DNA from: an uncultured Bacteroidales bacterium
GTDB taxonomy: Bacteria > Bacteroidota > Bacteroidia > Bacteroidales > UBA932
Direction: 5' to 3'
DNA length: 64,000 bases
NCBI GenBank assembly: GCA_905234285.1
Contig: CAJOHK010000005.1
Span: 1-64,000, forward strand
The notes beneath the pieces were generated by a model that was not told the origin of the DNA, did no database searches, and worked only from the letters and a program-made list of their open reading frames with translations. Below are positions 34,604 through 43,170 of this stretch, piece by piece (position 1 is the stretch's first letter; each line of letters starts with the position of its first letter). Position numbers and translations under genes: made by a program.

Positions 34604-35422
34604 ATGCGCCGCTTTTGTTGCCTCTGCTTGCTGTTCGTTTCCCTGACTGCATGGGCTCAGGTGAGCGCATGCCTCCCCACTCAGCAGGAAAAACCTTTCC
34701 GGAGCGGGGAGCAGTTTATTATGAGCATCATGTTCAAGTGGGGTGCCGTGAACCCCGAGGTTGCCAAGGTTTCGGTTTCCCTGGATTCCCTCCAGTATTT
34801 GGGAAAACCCTGCTATCATACAGCCCTCAAAGTGAAGAGCGCCTCTTTCTTTGACGCCTTCTTTAAAATGCGGGAGCATTTCCAAAGCTGGTTCGACGCA
34901 TCTACCATCAGGCCCTATAAATTCAGCCGGGAAACGCTGGAAGGCAACTATACGGCCACCAACCTGTATCTCTACGATTGGGAGGCCGGGAAGATTCATG
35001 CCGATGTAGAGTTTGACGGCAAGGATCCCAAAACGCTGGAGATTCCCCTCCGCGACGGCGTCTACGATCTTCCGTCCCTCATCTATTATGTGCGTTCCCT
35101 GGACTATTCCAAATTCCGCAAAGGACAGGTAATGACGCTTACCTTCGCCATTGACGATGATGTGTATGACGTCCGTCTCACCTATTATGGCACGGAGCGT
35201 ATCAAGGTGCGCAAGATGGGACAGGTGCAGGCCCATCGCTTTTCCTGTTCGGTGGTGTCGGGTGCCATGTTCGAGGGAAACCAGGAACTGCAGTTCTGGC
35301 TGTCCAGTGACAGAAACCGCATTCCGGTAGCCATCAAGGTCCCGTTGCGCTTCGGCTCGGTCCAGTGTTGGCTGTCCAATACATCCAACCTCAAGTATCC
35401 CTTCACGGCTCTGGGGAAATGA
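34604..35422 (+). CDS. Exported DUF3108 protein
   Basis: 272 aa with a signal peptide (MRRFCCLCLLFVSLTAWAQ) and the DUF3108 pattern: FRSGEQFIMSIMFKWGAVNPEVAKVSVSLDS at the start and a run of beta strands ending in VPLRFGSVQCWLSN. Members are periplasmic beta-rich proteins of unknown role in Bacteroidota and Proteobacteria. It begins 2 nt after dnaB and overlaps the RseC gene by ATGA, so it is in the same unit. Confidence 0.82.
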   Translation: MRRFCCLCLLFVSLTAWAQVSACLPTQQEKPFRSGEQFIMSIMFKWGAVNPEVAKVSVSLDSLQYLGKPCYHTALKVKSASFFDAFFKMREHFQSWFDASTIRPYKFSRETLEGNYTATNLYLYDWEAGKIHADVEFDGKDPKTLEIPLRDGVYDLPSLIYYVRSLDYSKFRKGQVMTLTFAIDDDVYDVRLTYYGTERIKVRKMGQVQAHRFSCSVVSGAMFEGNQELQFWLSSDRNRIPVAIKVPLRFGSVQCWLSNTSNLKYPFTALGK

Positions 35423-35844
35423 GCAAGGATGTGAGTCATATAGGGAAAGTCCTGCGCATGACGCCGCAGGTAACAACCGTATCCATCCAGCAACATTCGG
35501 CCTGCGGCGCCTGCCATGCCGCCGGGCTGTGCAGCATGAGCGAAATGGCCGAGAAGATTGTAGAAGTGCCCACCAGTCCCTATGCGTCCTATGGCGTAGG
35601 AGACCAGGTAGAAGTTGTGCTCAAGGCCTCCATGGGCATGAAAGCCGTATGGCTGGCCTATTGCATTCCGCTGGTGGTGCTGCTGGCCGTCATCCTTGGG
35701 CTCATGGCCCTGGGCCTGGCCGAGGTCCCTGCCGGCCTGGCCGGCATTGCCGCCGTAGCCTTGTATTATCTGGTGCTATGGCTGCTGCGCGACCGCTTAA
35801 AAAACGAGTATATCTTTACCATAAAAGATGCTTTGTCATCCTGA
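35419..35844 (+). CDS. rseC: RseC/MucC-family protein (SoxR-reducing system)
   Basis: 141 aa. An N-terminal cytoplasmic cysteine cluster is present in QQHSACGACHAAGLCSMSE, the expected RseC motif. Two transmembrane helices follow (MKAVWLAYCIPLVVLLAVILGLMAL and VPAGLAGIAAVALYYLVLWLL). In Escherichia coli, RseC acts with Rsx/Rnf proteins to reduce SoxR. Here it is immediately upstream of the rnf operon, which fits electron delivery or assembly of that complex. The start is set by the ATGA overlap with DUF3108. Confidence 0.85.
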   Translation: MSKDVSHIGKVLRMTPQVTTVSIQQHSACGACHAAGLCSMSEMAEKIVEVPTSPYASYGVGDQVEVVLKASMGMKAVWLAYCIPLVVLLAVILGLMALGLAEVPAGLAGIAAVALYYLVLWLLRDRLKNEYIFTIKDALSS

Positions 35845-35884
35845 CCGATATTGAAGATAATTAGTATACAATAAAAGGATAATT

Positions 35885-36778
35885 ATGGTTAATCTGATCA
35901 TTTGGACAATCGCAGTGGTTACCGTCCTGGGCCTCCTGCTTGCGCTGGTCCTCTACTTGGTCGCTCAAAAGTTCAAGGTAGAGGAAGACCCGCGCATCGA
36001 CGAGGTAGAGAAGGCCATGCCCGGTGCCAACTGCGGCGGTTGCGGCTTTGCCGGCTGCCGTGCTTTTGCCGAGGCTGCGGTGAAGGCCCCCAACCTGGAC
36101 AACAATTATTGTCCGGTGGGCGGGAACGACACCATGGCCAAGGTGGCGGCCATCCTGGGTTATGAGATCCAGGAGAAGGCGCCCATGGTGGCGGTGGTCC
36201 GCTGCAACGGCACGTGCGAGGCCCGTCCCCGCGTAAACGAGTATGACGGTTATGCGTCCTGCTATGTGAAGTCGCTCCTGTACACCGGCGATACAGGCTG
36301 CTCTTTCGGCTGTCTGGGTTGCGGCGACTGCGTGGCCGCCTGTCAGTTCGGCGCCCTTTCCATGGATCCTGCCACCGGCATGCCGGTCGTGGACCAGGAG
36401 AAGTGCACCGCCTGCGGCGCCTGCGTCAAGGCCTGCCCCAAGCGCATCATCGAGCTCAGGCCCAAGGGCCCCCGCGGTATGCGCATGTATGTGTCCTGCA
36501 TCAACAAGGACAAGGGACCCGTGGCCAAGAAGGCCTGCGCCAATGCCTGCATCGGTTGCGGCATTTGCGCCAAGACCTGCACCCACGACGCCATTGTAGT
36601 GGAAGGCAATGTGGCCTACATCGATGCGTCCAAGTGCAAGTTGTGCCGCGAGTGCGAGGCCATGTGCCCCACCGGCGCCATCCACGGCGTGAACTTCCCC
36701 AAGCCCCTGGACAAGGATGCCGTAAAAGAGCGTATCAAGATTAGAAATCAAAAAGCAAAGGAGGCCGCAAATGAGTAA
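35885..36778 (+). CDS. rnfB: Rnf electron transport complex subunit B
   Basis: Ferredoxin-like entry subunit of the Rnf ferredoxin:NAD+ oxidoreductase. An N-terminal helix (LIIWTIAVVTVLGLLLALVLYLVAQKF) is followed by the Fe-S domain NCGGCGFAGCRAFAEA. Clustered CxxCxxC motifs come next (CSFGCLGCGDCVAAC, CTACGACVKACP, CIGCGICAKTC, CKLCRECEAMCP), enough for several [4Fe-4S] centres. At 297 aa it has the extended ferredoxin form seen in Bacteroidota. It overlaps rnfC by 8 nt. Confidence 0.96.
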   Translation: MVNLIIWTIAVVTVLGLLLALVLYLVAQKFKVEEDPRIDEVEKAMPGANCGGCGFAGCRAFAEAAVKAPNLDNNYCPVGGNDTMAKVAAILGYEIQEKAPMVAVVRCNGTCEARPRVNEYDGYASCYVKSLLYTGDTGCSFGCLGCGDCVAACQFGALSMDPATGMPVVDQEKCTACGACVKACPKRIIELRPKGPRGMRMYVSCINKDKGPVAKKACANACIGCGICAKTCTHDAIVVEGNVAYIDASKCKLCRECEAMCPTGAIHGVNFPKPLDKDAVKERIKIRNQKAKEAANE

Positions 36779-38144
36779 GCATACATTCTCCATGGGCGGA
36801 GTTCATCCGCACGACAGCAAGATTTCCAGGGAATGCGCCATTGAGCAGCTTCCGCTGGCTCCTACCGTCTATCTTTCCGTGGCCCAGCACATCGGCGCCC
36901 CCTCCGTGCCCTGCGTGGCCGTGGGCGACAAAGTGAAGGTGGGCCAGGTAATTGCCGAACCTGGCGGTTTCGTGGGCGCTTTTATCCATTCCTCCGTGAG
37001 CGGCACCGTCAAGTCCGTCGGCCCCCGCGCCGATTTGGCCGGCCGCATGTCTACCCACATCGAGATTGCCGTAGAGGGCGATGAGTGGCTGGAGGGCATT
37101 GACACCTCCGATACGCTCGTTACCGCTATCCCCGATGACCCCAAGGCCATTATCGACAAGGTTCGCCTGGGCGGTGTCGTCGGCCTGGGGGGTGCCACCT
37201 TCCCCACGCACGTGAAACTTTCCCCGCCTCCGGGTTCCAAGTGCGAGCGCGTAATTATCAATGGCTGCGAATGCGAGCCGTACCTTACCTCCGACTTCCG
37301 CACCCTCCTGGAAAAGGGTGAGCAGGTAGTGGTGGGTGCCGCCCTCCTCCAAAAGGCCATGGGTGGCGTTCCCTGCACTATAGCCATCGAGGAAAACAAG
37401 CCCGAGGCCATTGCCCATATCAAGGAAGTGATTGCCAAGCTGGGCTACAAGGATATGGAAGTGATGGTGATGAAGATGATGTATCCGCAGGGCGGTGAAA
37501 AGCAGCTCATCGATGCTGTGATGCACCGTCAGGTGGGTTCCGGCGCCCTCCCCATCAGCGTGGGTGCCGTAGTGCAGAACGTAGCCACCGCGCTGGCCGT
37601 GTACGATGCCGTCCAAAAGAACAAGCCCATTGTGGATAATTCGGTTACCGTAACGGGCGAGTGCTTCCCCAAGCAGGCCAACCTGCTGGTGCGCGTAGGC
37701 ACACCCCTGCGTTACATCGTAGATTATCTGGGTGGCGTTCCCGCCGATGCGGCCAAGATCATCAGCGGCGGTCCCATGATGGGCCGTGCCGTTGCCAACC
37801 TGGATGCCGCCACGGTGAAGGGTACCGGCGCCCTGCTCTTCCTCACCGAGAAGCAGACCCGCCGCGCCCCCGAGACCAACTGCATCCGCTGCGGCAAATG
37901 TGCCGATGCCTGCCCCATGGGCCTGGAGCCGTTCCTCCTGAACAAACTGTCCAAGGCCAAGGACTGGGACGCCTGCGAGGCCAATGCCGCCCAGGACTGC
38001 ATCGAGTGCGGCTGCTGCCTGTATTCCTGCCCCGCCCATATTCCGCTGCTGGATAACATCCGCGTAGGGAAGGGCTTTGTTTTGAGTGCTATCCGTGCCC
38101 GTGCCGCAGCTGCCAAGGCTGCCGCCGAAGCCGCCAAAAAGTAA
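36771..38144 (+). CDS. rnfC: Rnf electron transport complex subunit C
   Basis: 457 aa peripheral subunit predicted to bind NADH/FMN and Fe-S clusters. The Complex I 51-kDa-like region holds GGVVGLGGATFPTHVKLSPP and NGCECEPYLTSD. Two [4Fe-4S] motifs near the C-terminus are CIRCGKCADACPMGLEP and CIECGCCLYSCPAHIPL. An alanine-rich tail (AIRARAAAAKAAAEAAKK) ends the protein. Order and overlaps match a canonical operon. Confidence 0.96.
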   Translation: MSKHTFSMGGVHPHDSKISRECAIEQLPLAPTVYLSVAQHIGAPSVPCVAVGDKVKVGQVIAEPGGFVGAFIHSSVSGTVKSVGPRADLAGRMSTHIEIAVEGDEWLEGIDTSDTLVTAIPDDPKAIIDKVRLGGVVGLGGATFPTHVKLSPPPGSKCERVIINGCECEPYLTSDFRTLLEKGEQVVVGAALLQKAMGGVPCTIAIEENKPEAIAHIKEVIAKLGYKDMEVMVMKMMYPQGGEKQLIDAVMHRQVGSGALPISVGAVVQNVATALAVYDAVQKNKPIVDNSVTVTGECFPKQANLLVRVGTPLRYIVDYLGGVPADAAKIISGGPMMGRAVANLDAATVKGTGALLFLTEKQTRRAPETNCIRCGKCADACPMGLEPFLLNKLSKAKDWDACEANAAQDCIECGCCLYSCPAHIPLLDNIRVGKGFVLSAIRARAAAAKAAAEAAKK

Positions 38145-38150
38145 CCGTGT

Positions 38151-39134
38151 ATGAGTAAGTTATTAGTTTCACCTTCTCCCCATATTCACAGCAAGGACTC
38201 TACCAAGCGTCTGATGCTGGATGTGGTGATTGCGCTCATCCCGGCCGTCATCTGTTCGGTCGTGTTCTATGGCTGGCAGGAGCTGCTGGTACTGGGCGTG
38301 AGCGTAGCCTCCTGCGTACTGCTGGAATGGGCCATTACCAAGTATATGCTCAAGCAGCCCTCTACGGTGGGCGATCTTTCGGCAGTTATCACGGGTATCC
38401 TGCTGGCTCTGAACCTGCCCTACACCACGCCCTGGTGGGTGGTGTTCATTGGCGCAGTGGTGGCCATCGGCATTGCCAAGATGACCTTCGGCGGCCTGGG
38501 CCAGAACATTTGGAATCCCGCCCTGGTGGGCCGTGTGTTCCTGCTGGTTTCCTTCCCCACGTACATGACGTCCTGGAGCGCCCCCAAGGGCCTCTTCGGC
38601 GTAGATGCCGTCTCTGGAGCCACCCCGCTGGGTGCTGTCCAGGAAGGCCTCATGCAGGGTTCTACCATCCAGGAAATCATGACGTCCGGTGGTTATGACT
38701 ACGGTCACATGCTGCTGGCCAACCTGGGCGGAAGTGCCGGTGAGGTGTGCGCCCTGGCTCTCCTGGCCGGTTTTGTGTACCTGTGCGTCCGCAAAGTCAT
38801 CAAGCCTTGGATTACCCTCAGCATCTTTGCTACGGTGGCACTGACGTCCCTGGTATTCTGGCTGGCCGATCCTTCCCGCTTCACGGATCCGCTGTTCAAC
38901 CTCCTTACCGGTGGTCTGGTGCTGGGGGCCTGCTTCATGGCTACGGACTACGTTACCTCGCCCATGTCCCTGTGGGGTGGCGTGGTGTTCGGCGTAGGCA
39001 TCGGCTTCCTTACCATGATGATCCGTTACTTCGGCTCCTATCCCGAAGGTGTTTCCTTTGCCATTTTGATTATGAACTCTGTGGTACCGCTGCTCAATAT
39101 GTGGTTCAAACAGAAAAAATTCGGGAGGAAGTAA
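38151..39134 (+). CDS. rnfD: Rnf electron transport complex subunit D
   Basis: 327 aa membrane subunit with about nine to ten helices and a covalent FMN site at the Thr of DAVSGATPLGA (SGAT motif). Conserved SPSPHIHSKDSTKRLMLDVVIALIPA opens the protein. It works with RnfG and RnfE/A to couple electron flow to ion pumping. It starts 6 nt after rnfC and is followed 1 nt later by rnfG. Confidence 0.96.
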   Translation: MSKLLVSPSPHIHSKDSTKRLMLDVVIALIPAVICSVVFYGWQELLVLGVSVASCVLLEWAITKYMLKQPSTVGDLSAVITGILLALNLPYTTPWWVVFIGAVVAIGIAKMTFGGLGQNIWNPALVGRVFLLVSFPTYMTSWSAPKGLFGVDAVSGATPLGAVQEGLMQGSTIQEIMTSGGYDYGHMLLANLGGSAGEVCALALLAGFVYLCVRKVIKPWITLSIFATVALTSLVFWLADPSRFTDPLFNLLTGGLVLGACFMATDYVTSPMSLWGGVVFGVGIGFLTMMIRYFGSYPEGVSFAILIMNSVVPLLNMWFKQKKFGRK

Positions 39135-39135
39135 T

Positions 39136-39759
39136 ATGGCTGCAAAATCCAATTTGACCAATATGGTGCTGGTGCTGGGCCTTACCTGTCTCTTTGCCTC
39201 GGCTTTGCTGGGCGGAGCGTATGCCCTCACTAAAGAGCCCATTCAGGCGGCTGCCGTTGCCAAGACGCAGCAGGCCATTGCCCAGGTGCTCCCTCATTTC
39301 ACCGACCTGTCCTACGACGCCGAAGGAAAGTTCTACACGGCTACCGACGGTGACGCTGTGGTAGGGTACGCCTTCGAGACCATGGCCGTGGGCTTTGGCG
39401 GCCCCTTGGAGATGATTGTGGGTGTTACCCCGGACGGCGTCATTTACAATACTGCCGTTCTTTCCCACGCCGAAACTCCCGGCCTGGGTGCCAAGTGCAC
39501 CTCGGATGCCAAGTTCATGGACCAGTGGCGCGGTTTTAATCCTTCGGTAAAGAAACTGTCCGTGACCAAGGACGGCGGTGACGTGGATGCCATCACGGCC
39601 TCTACCATCACTTCCCGCGCCTATACGCAGGCAGTAGCCGTTGCCCTGGAGGTATTTGCTCAGGTTCAGAGCGGCGAAGGGCTGCAAGAGCCCGATTTCG
39701 TACCCGGCGGCGAGATTGAAGTAACCAATGAAACCGATGGAGGACAAGACAATGAGTAA
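39136..39759 (+). CDS. rnfG: Rnf electron transport complex subunit G
   Basis: 207 aa with one N-terminal membrane helix and a periplasmic FMN-binding domain. The flavinylation motif lies in VDAITASTITSRAYTQAV (the second Thr of the S/T-A-S-T set). The conserved GLGAKC and DQWRGF segments are present. The last codons overlap the rnfE start, and the ribosome-binding site of rnfE (GGAGG at 39739) lies within rnfG. Confidence 0.94.
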   Translation: MAAKSNLTNMVLVLGLTCLFASALLGGAYALTKEPIQAAAVAKTQQAIAQVLPHFTDLSYDAEGKFYTATDGDAVVGYAFETMAVGFGGPLEMIVGVTPDGVIYNTAVLSHAETPGLGAKCTSDAKFMDQWRGFNPSVKKLSVTKDGGDVDAITASTITSRAYTQAVAVALEVFAQVQSGEGLQEPDFVPGGEIEVTNETDGGQDNE

Positions 39760-40339
39760 GTTCAAACTGATTACCGACGGTCTGGTTAAGAATAACCCCA
39801 CCTTCGTCCTGTTGCTGGGCATGTGCCCTACGCTGGCCACTACCACATCGGCCATCAACGGCCTTTCCATGGGGCTGGCCACGCTCTTTGTGCTGGTTCT
39901 GAGCAACATAGCCATATCGGCCATTGCCCCGGTGGTTCCCGACAAGGTGCATATTCCTGTTTATATTGTGGTGATTGCCACTTTTGTAACGCTGCTTCAG
40001 CTGCTCATGCAGGCCTATACCCCGGCCATTTATGAGACCCTGGGTCTGTTTATCCCGCTCATCGTGGTGAACTGCATTGTGCTGGGTCGTGCCGAAGCTT
40101 TTGCCAACAAGCATGGCGTAGGGGAGAGCGCACTGGACGGTATCGGCGTGGGCCTGGGTTTCACCTGCTCGCTCACCGTGCTGGGCCTCGTGCGTGAGAT
40201 CCTGGGTTCCGGCAGTGCTTTCGGCTGGAACTTCATTGGTGGCCACGACGGCATGCTGGCCTTTGTCATGGCCCCTGGCGCTTTCCTGTGCCTGGGTTAC
40301 CTGATGGTGCTTTTCAACAAATTCCTTAAAAAGAACTAG
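39752..40339 (+). CDS. rnfE: Rnf electron transport complex subunit E
   Basis: 195 aa with six helices and family motifs KNNPTFVLLLGMCPTLATTTSAINGL and PLIVVNCIVLGRAEAFA. The ATG at 39752 was chosen over the track ATG at 39728, since GGAGG lies 8 nt before it and MSKFKLITDGLVKNNP is the usual N-terminus. It overlaps rnfG by 8 nt and precedes rnfA by 3 nt. Confidence 0.94.
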   Translation: MSKFKLITDGLVKNNPTFVLLLGMCPTLATTTSAINGLSMGLATLFVLVLSNIAISAIAPVVPDKVHIPVYIVVIATFVTLLQLLMQAYTPAIYETLGLFIPLIVVNCIVLGRAEAFANKHGVGESALDGIGVGLGFTCSLTVLGLVREILGSGSAFGWNFIGGHDGMLAFVMAPGAFLCLGYLMVLFNKFLKKN

Positions 40340-40342
40340 GCT

Positions 40343-40939
40343 ATGGAGTACTTTCTGATTATCATTTCGGCGATTTTCGTCAACAATATCGTCCTGGCCC
40401 AGTTCCTGGGAATCTGCCCTTTCCTGGGCGTGTCCAACAAGCTTTCCACCGCCAGCGGCATGAGCATGGCCGTGTGCTTTGTGATTACCCTTGCCACGTT
40501 GGTTACCTACTTGATTAACCAGTATCTGCTGATTCCGCTGGGGATTACCTATCTACAGACCATTGCTTTTATCCTTGTTATCGCTGCCCTGGTGCAGATG
40601 GTAGAGATTGTGCTCAAGAAGGTTTCCCCCAGCCTGTATCAGGCCCTGGGTATCTTCCTGCCCCTCATTACCACCAACTGCGCCGTGCTGGGTGTGGCCA
40701 TCAATGTGGTCACCAAGGAGTTCTCCTTCGCAGGCGGTGCCCTTAATCTGGGGCAGGCCCTTGTGTATGCCTTTGCCACCTCACTGGGTTACGGCCTGGC
40801 CATGGTTATCTTTGCGGGTATCCGTGAGCACCTGGCCCTGAACAATGTGCCCAAGGCTTTCAAGGGCGTGCCCATCGCCATTATTTCCGTGGGTATCCTG
40901 GCCCTGGCCTTCATGGGCTTCAGCGGCATGGTGAAATAG
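40343..40939 (+). CDS. rnfA: Rnf electron transport complex subunit A
   Basis: 198 aa with six helices, homologous to RnfE and inserted in the opposite orientation. The half-cluster cysteines are in [19 protein letters not shown] and [14 protein letters not shown]. These two motifs supply the intramembrane [2Fe-2S] ligands together with RnfE. It is the last gene of the operon and is followed by a clear terminator. Confidence 0.96.
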   Translation: MEYFLIIISAIFVNNIVLAQFLGICPFLGVSNKLSTASGMSMAVCFVITLATLVTYLINQYLLIPLGITYLQTIAFILVIAALVQMVEIVLKKVSPSLYQALGIFLPLITTNCAVLGVAINVVTKEFSFAGGALNLGQALVYAFATSLGYGLAMVIFAGIREHLALNNVPKAFKGVPIAIISVGILALAFMGFSGMVK

Positions 40940-40975
40940 TCTGGGCAATAAGTCCCCGACTAATAATTAGATGCG

Positions 40976-41012
40976 AAAAGAAGGATGCACTCCCAGGTGC
41001 ACCCTTTCTTTT
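40976..41012 (+). terminator. Terminator of the rnf operon
   Basis: AAAAGAAGGATGCAC and GTGCACCCTTTCTTTT form a stem with one mismatch and one bulge, followed by a T-rich 3' arm, 36 nt after the rnfA stop. Confidence 0.75.
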
Positions 41013-41071
41013 GTAATTAGCTGAATAATAGCCGTTTGCGTCCCACCTGGTGGACCGTTGGCTAATGGTTT

Positions 41072-41147
41072 GGACACCAAAACGACCAAATGGTGTCCTG
41101 AAGGTCCTTTTTTGACAACGCCGACACCAAAATGGCCGTATGGTGTC
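41072..41147 (+). repeat. Two tandem GGACACCA/TGGTGTCC palindromes upstream of the PPC gene
   Basis: GGACACCA-N11-TGGTGTCC (41072-41098) and GACACCA-N11-TGGTGTC (41123-41147) have identical spacers in length and are centred 50 bp apart, about five helical turns. The second is 49 nt before the ATG at 41197, just ahead of TATATTTA (41168-41175), a likely -7 box. This fits a paired operator. Confidence 0.6.
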
Positions 41148-41196
41148 CAGACAAGAATAAAAATTCGTATATTTACCAAACTAATCACATTCTAGC

Positions 41197-41658
41197 ATGT
41201 ATCAGTATACCCAAGTGAAGGAGCAGCCTGTGCTCAATGCCGGCACTAAAGGTGTCCGGCGTTATATCCTTAGTCTGGACAATCATGTGAGCATCCAGGA
41301 GGCGCTCACGGCGTTCTGCAAGGAAAAGGAGATTTATTGCGGCAAGGTGACCGGCCTGGGCGCCGTTAACAGCGCCACGTTCCGTTTTCTGGATCCGGCT
41401 ACCCTGCAATACGTAGACAAGACCTTCGAGGAGCAGATGGAAATCACCAATCTGACGGGCAATATTTCCCAGAAGGACAATCAGGTGTATCTGCATATCC
41501 ATATCACGGCCAGCCGCCGGGACTATACCTGCATCGGCGGGCATCTCCTGGATGCGCGCATCAATGGCGCCTGTGAGCTCTTTGTAGAGGATTATTACCT
41601 TACCTCGGCCGGACGCCGTGCCGATGAAGAAACCGGCCTGAACATGTATAAATTCTAG
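41197..41658 (+). CDS. PPC/DUF296-domain protein
   Basis: 153 aa single-domain protein. The PPC fold has the core RRYILSLDNHVSIQEALTAFCKEKEIYCGKVTGLGAVNSATFRF and a histidine-rich strand LHIHITASRRDYTCIGGHLLDARI. In homologues two of these histidines bind a metal ion. In plants the domain joins AT-hooks in DNA-binding proteins; the bacterial stand-alone form is poorly understood. It is 5 nt from the dicarboxylate transporter gene, so the pair is an operon. The palindromes upstream may be its control site. Confidence 0.85.
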   Translation: MYQYTQVKEQPVLNAGTKGVRRYILSLDNHVSIQEALTAFCKEKEIYCGKVTGLGAVNSATFRFLDPATLQYVDKTFEEQMEITNLTGNISQKDNQVYLHIHITASRRDYTCIGGHLLDARINGACELFVEDYYLTSAGRRADEETGLNMYKF

Positions 41659-41663
41659 GACTT

Positions 41664-43040
41664 ATGACCGTTACCATGATCATTGAGCTGCTCATTGTTC
41701 TGGCAGCACTGTATGTGGGTTCCCGCTACGGATCCCTGGCGCTGGGTGCCATCAGCGGCATCGGCCTGGCCATCCTGGTTTTCGGCTTCGGCCTCAAACC
41801 CGGTACGCCTCCCACGGATGTTATCTACATCATCATCGCCGCGGTCACCTGCGCAGGCACGCTACAGGCCTCGGGCGGTATGGACTGGATGATCCAGATT
41901 GCCGAGAAGATGCTTCGCAAGCACCCGGAGCACATCACTTTCCTGGGTCCGCTGGTGACCTTCTTCCTTACTGTGCTGGTGGGTACCGGTCACGTGGTTT
42001 ACACCATCATGCCCATCATCTGCGACATAGCGCTCAAGAAGAATATCCGTCCGGAGCGTCCCTGCGGTGTGGCTTCCGTGGCTTCCCAGGTGGGTATCAC
42101 TTGTTCGCCCATTGCCGCGGCTGTGGTGGCCTTTGTGACCATCTCCAATGCCAATGGGTACATGGTTTCGATTCCCCAGGTGCTCATGGTTACCATCCCG
42201 GCCTGCCTCACTGGCCTCATGTGCGCCGCCGCCGCTTCTTACAAGCGCGGCAAGGACCTGGACAAGGACCCCGAGTTCCTCAAGAGGAAGGCCGATCCCG
42301 AAACCTTCCAGTTCATGTACGGTCATTCGGCCACTACCCTGGACAAGGAGATTTCCAAGGAAGCCAAGGCTTCTGTGTTTGTGTTCCTGGGTTCCCTGCT
42401 CATTATTGTGACCTTTGCTTTCTGCCAGATGATTCATGTGGAGGACGGCCAAACCCTGGCCAAGGCCATCAACCTGCCCAAGATGAACATCTGCATCCAG
42501 ATTATCATGCTCATGGCCGCCGCCTGCAACATCATGTTCTGCAAAGCCTCTCCCAAGAAAGCCGTGGCCGGCGCCGTGTGGCAGAGCGGTATGGTGGCTG
42601 TGGTGGCCATTTATGGCATTGCCTGGCTGGCCGATACCTACTTCGGCAACTATATGGACGAGATGAAGGTCATGCTCACCGACCTGGTGACCAACTACCC
42701 CTGGAGCATTGCGCTGGTGTTCTTCCTGGTGTCGGTGCTCATTAACTCCCAGGGTGCTGTGGTGGTGGCCATGCTGCCGTTGGCCTACGAACTGGGCATT
42801 GCAGGTCCCGTGCTCCTGGGTGTACTCCCCAGTGTATACGGTTACTTCTTTATCCCCAACTATCCCTCCGACATTGCCACGGTGAACTTTGACCGTTCTG
42901 GCACTACCGTCATCGGCAAGTATCTCTTGAACCACAGTTTCATGATGCCGGGCCTCATCAGCGTCATTGTGGCCACGATGGTAGGCTACCTCATGACCAA
43001 CGTGCTGTTTGCCGGCTATTTCGCCAGCTTTATCCAGTAA
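41664..43040 (+). CDS. Anaerobic C4-dicarboxylate transporter (DcuA/DcuB family)
   Basis: 458 aa inner-membrane antiporter with about ten to twelve helices, likely exchanging succinate for fumarate, malate or aspartate. Family segments are clear: PTDVIYIIIAAVTCAGTLQASGGMDWMIQIAEKMLRKHPEHITFLGPLVTFFLTVLVGTGHVVYTIMPIICDIA and IPNYPSDIATVNFDRSGTTVIGKYLLNHSFMMPG. It fits succinate-producing anaerobic metabolism together with Rnf. It ends at the long hairpin at 43080. Confidence 0.92.
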   Translation: MTVTMIIELLIVLAALYVGSRYGSLALGAISGIGLAILVFGFGLKPGTPPTDVIYIIIAAVTCAGTLQASGGMDWMIQIAEKMLRKHPEHITFLGPLVTFFLTVLVGTGHVVYTIMPIICDIALKKNIRPERPCGVASVASQVGITCSPIAAAVVAFVTISNANGYMVSIPQVLMVTIPACLTGLMCAAAASYKRGKDLDKDPEFLKRKADPETFQFMYGHSATTLDKEISKEAKASVFVFLGSLLIIVTFAFCQMIHVEDGQTLAKAINLPKMNICIQIIMLMAAACNIMFCKASPKKAVAGAVWQSGMVAVVAIYGIAWLADTYFGNYMDEMKVMLTDLVTNYPWSIALVFFLVSVLINSQGAVVVAMLPLAYELGIAGPVLLGVLPSVYGYFFIPNYPSDIATVNFDRSGTTVIGKYLLNHSFMMPGLISVIVATMVGYLMTNVLFAGYFASFIQ

Positions 43041-43079
43041 GCGTGGCCCGCGGTCGCTTAACCTTCTGATTCACAGTTA

Positions 43080-43126
43080 TTTACAGAAATTCAGTCCGGC
43101 TATTTGCCGGACTGAATTTCTGTAAA
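43080..43126. terminator. Bidirectional terminator between the dicarboxylate transporter and lyase genes (copy 2)
   Basis: TTTACAGAAATTCAGTCCGGC and GCCGGACTGAATTTCTGTAAA form a perfect 21-bp stem with the loop tattt. It lies between two convergent stops. It shares the core TCAGTCCGGC-N5-GCCGGACTGA with the hairpins at 1126 and 45392. Confidence 0.85.
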
Positions 43127-43170
43127 TGGCTCTGTGATAATTACTTAGGTGAACGCCTGGCTGGGCGTGA

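Noticed and set aside
41072-41147. CRISPR-like array in the 41.1-kb intergenic region
   Set aside because: Only two repeat units, palindromic and unlike each other in the spacer-length sense of CRISPR, with no cas genes nearby.
40940-41196. Riboswitch upstream of the PPC gene
   Set aside because: The structure is explained by the rnf terminator and two short palindromes; no known aptamer consensus is seen.
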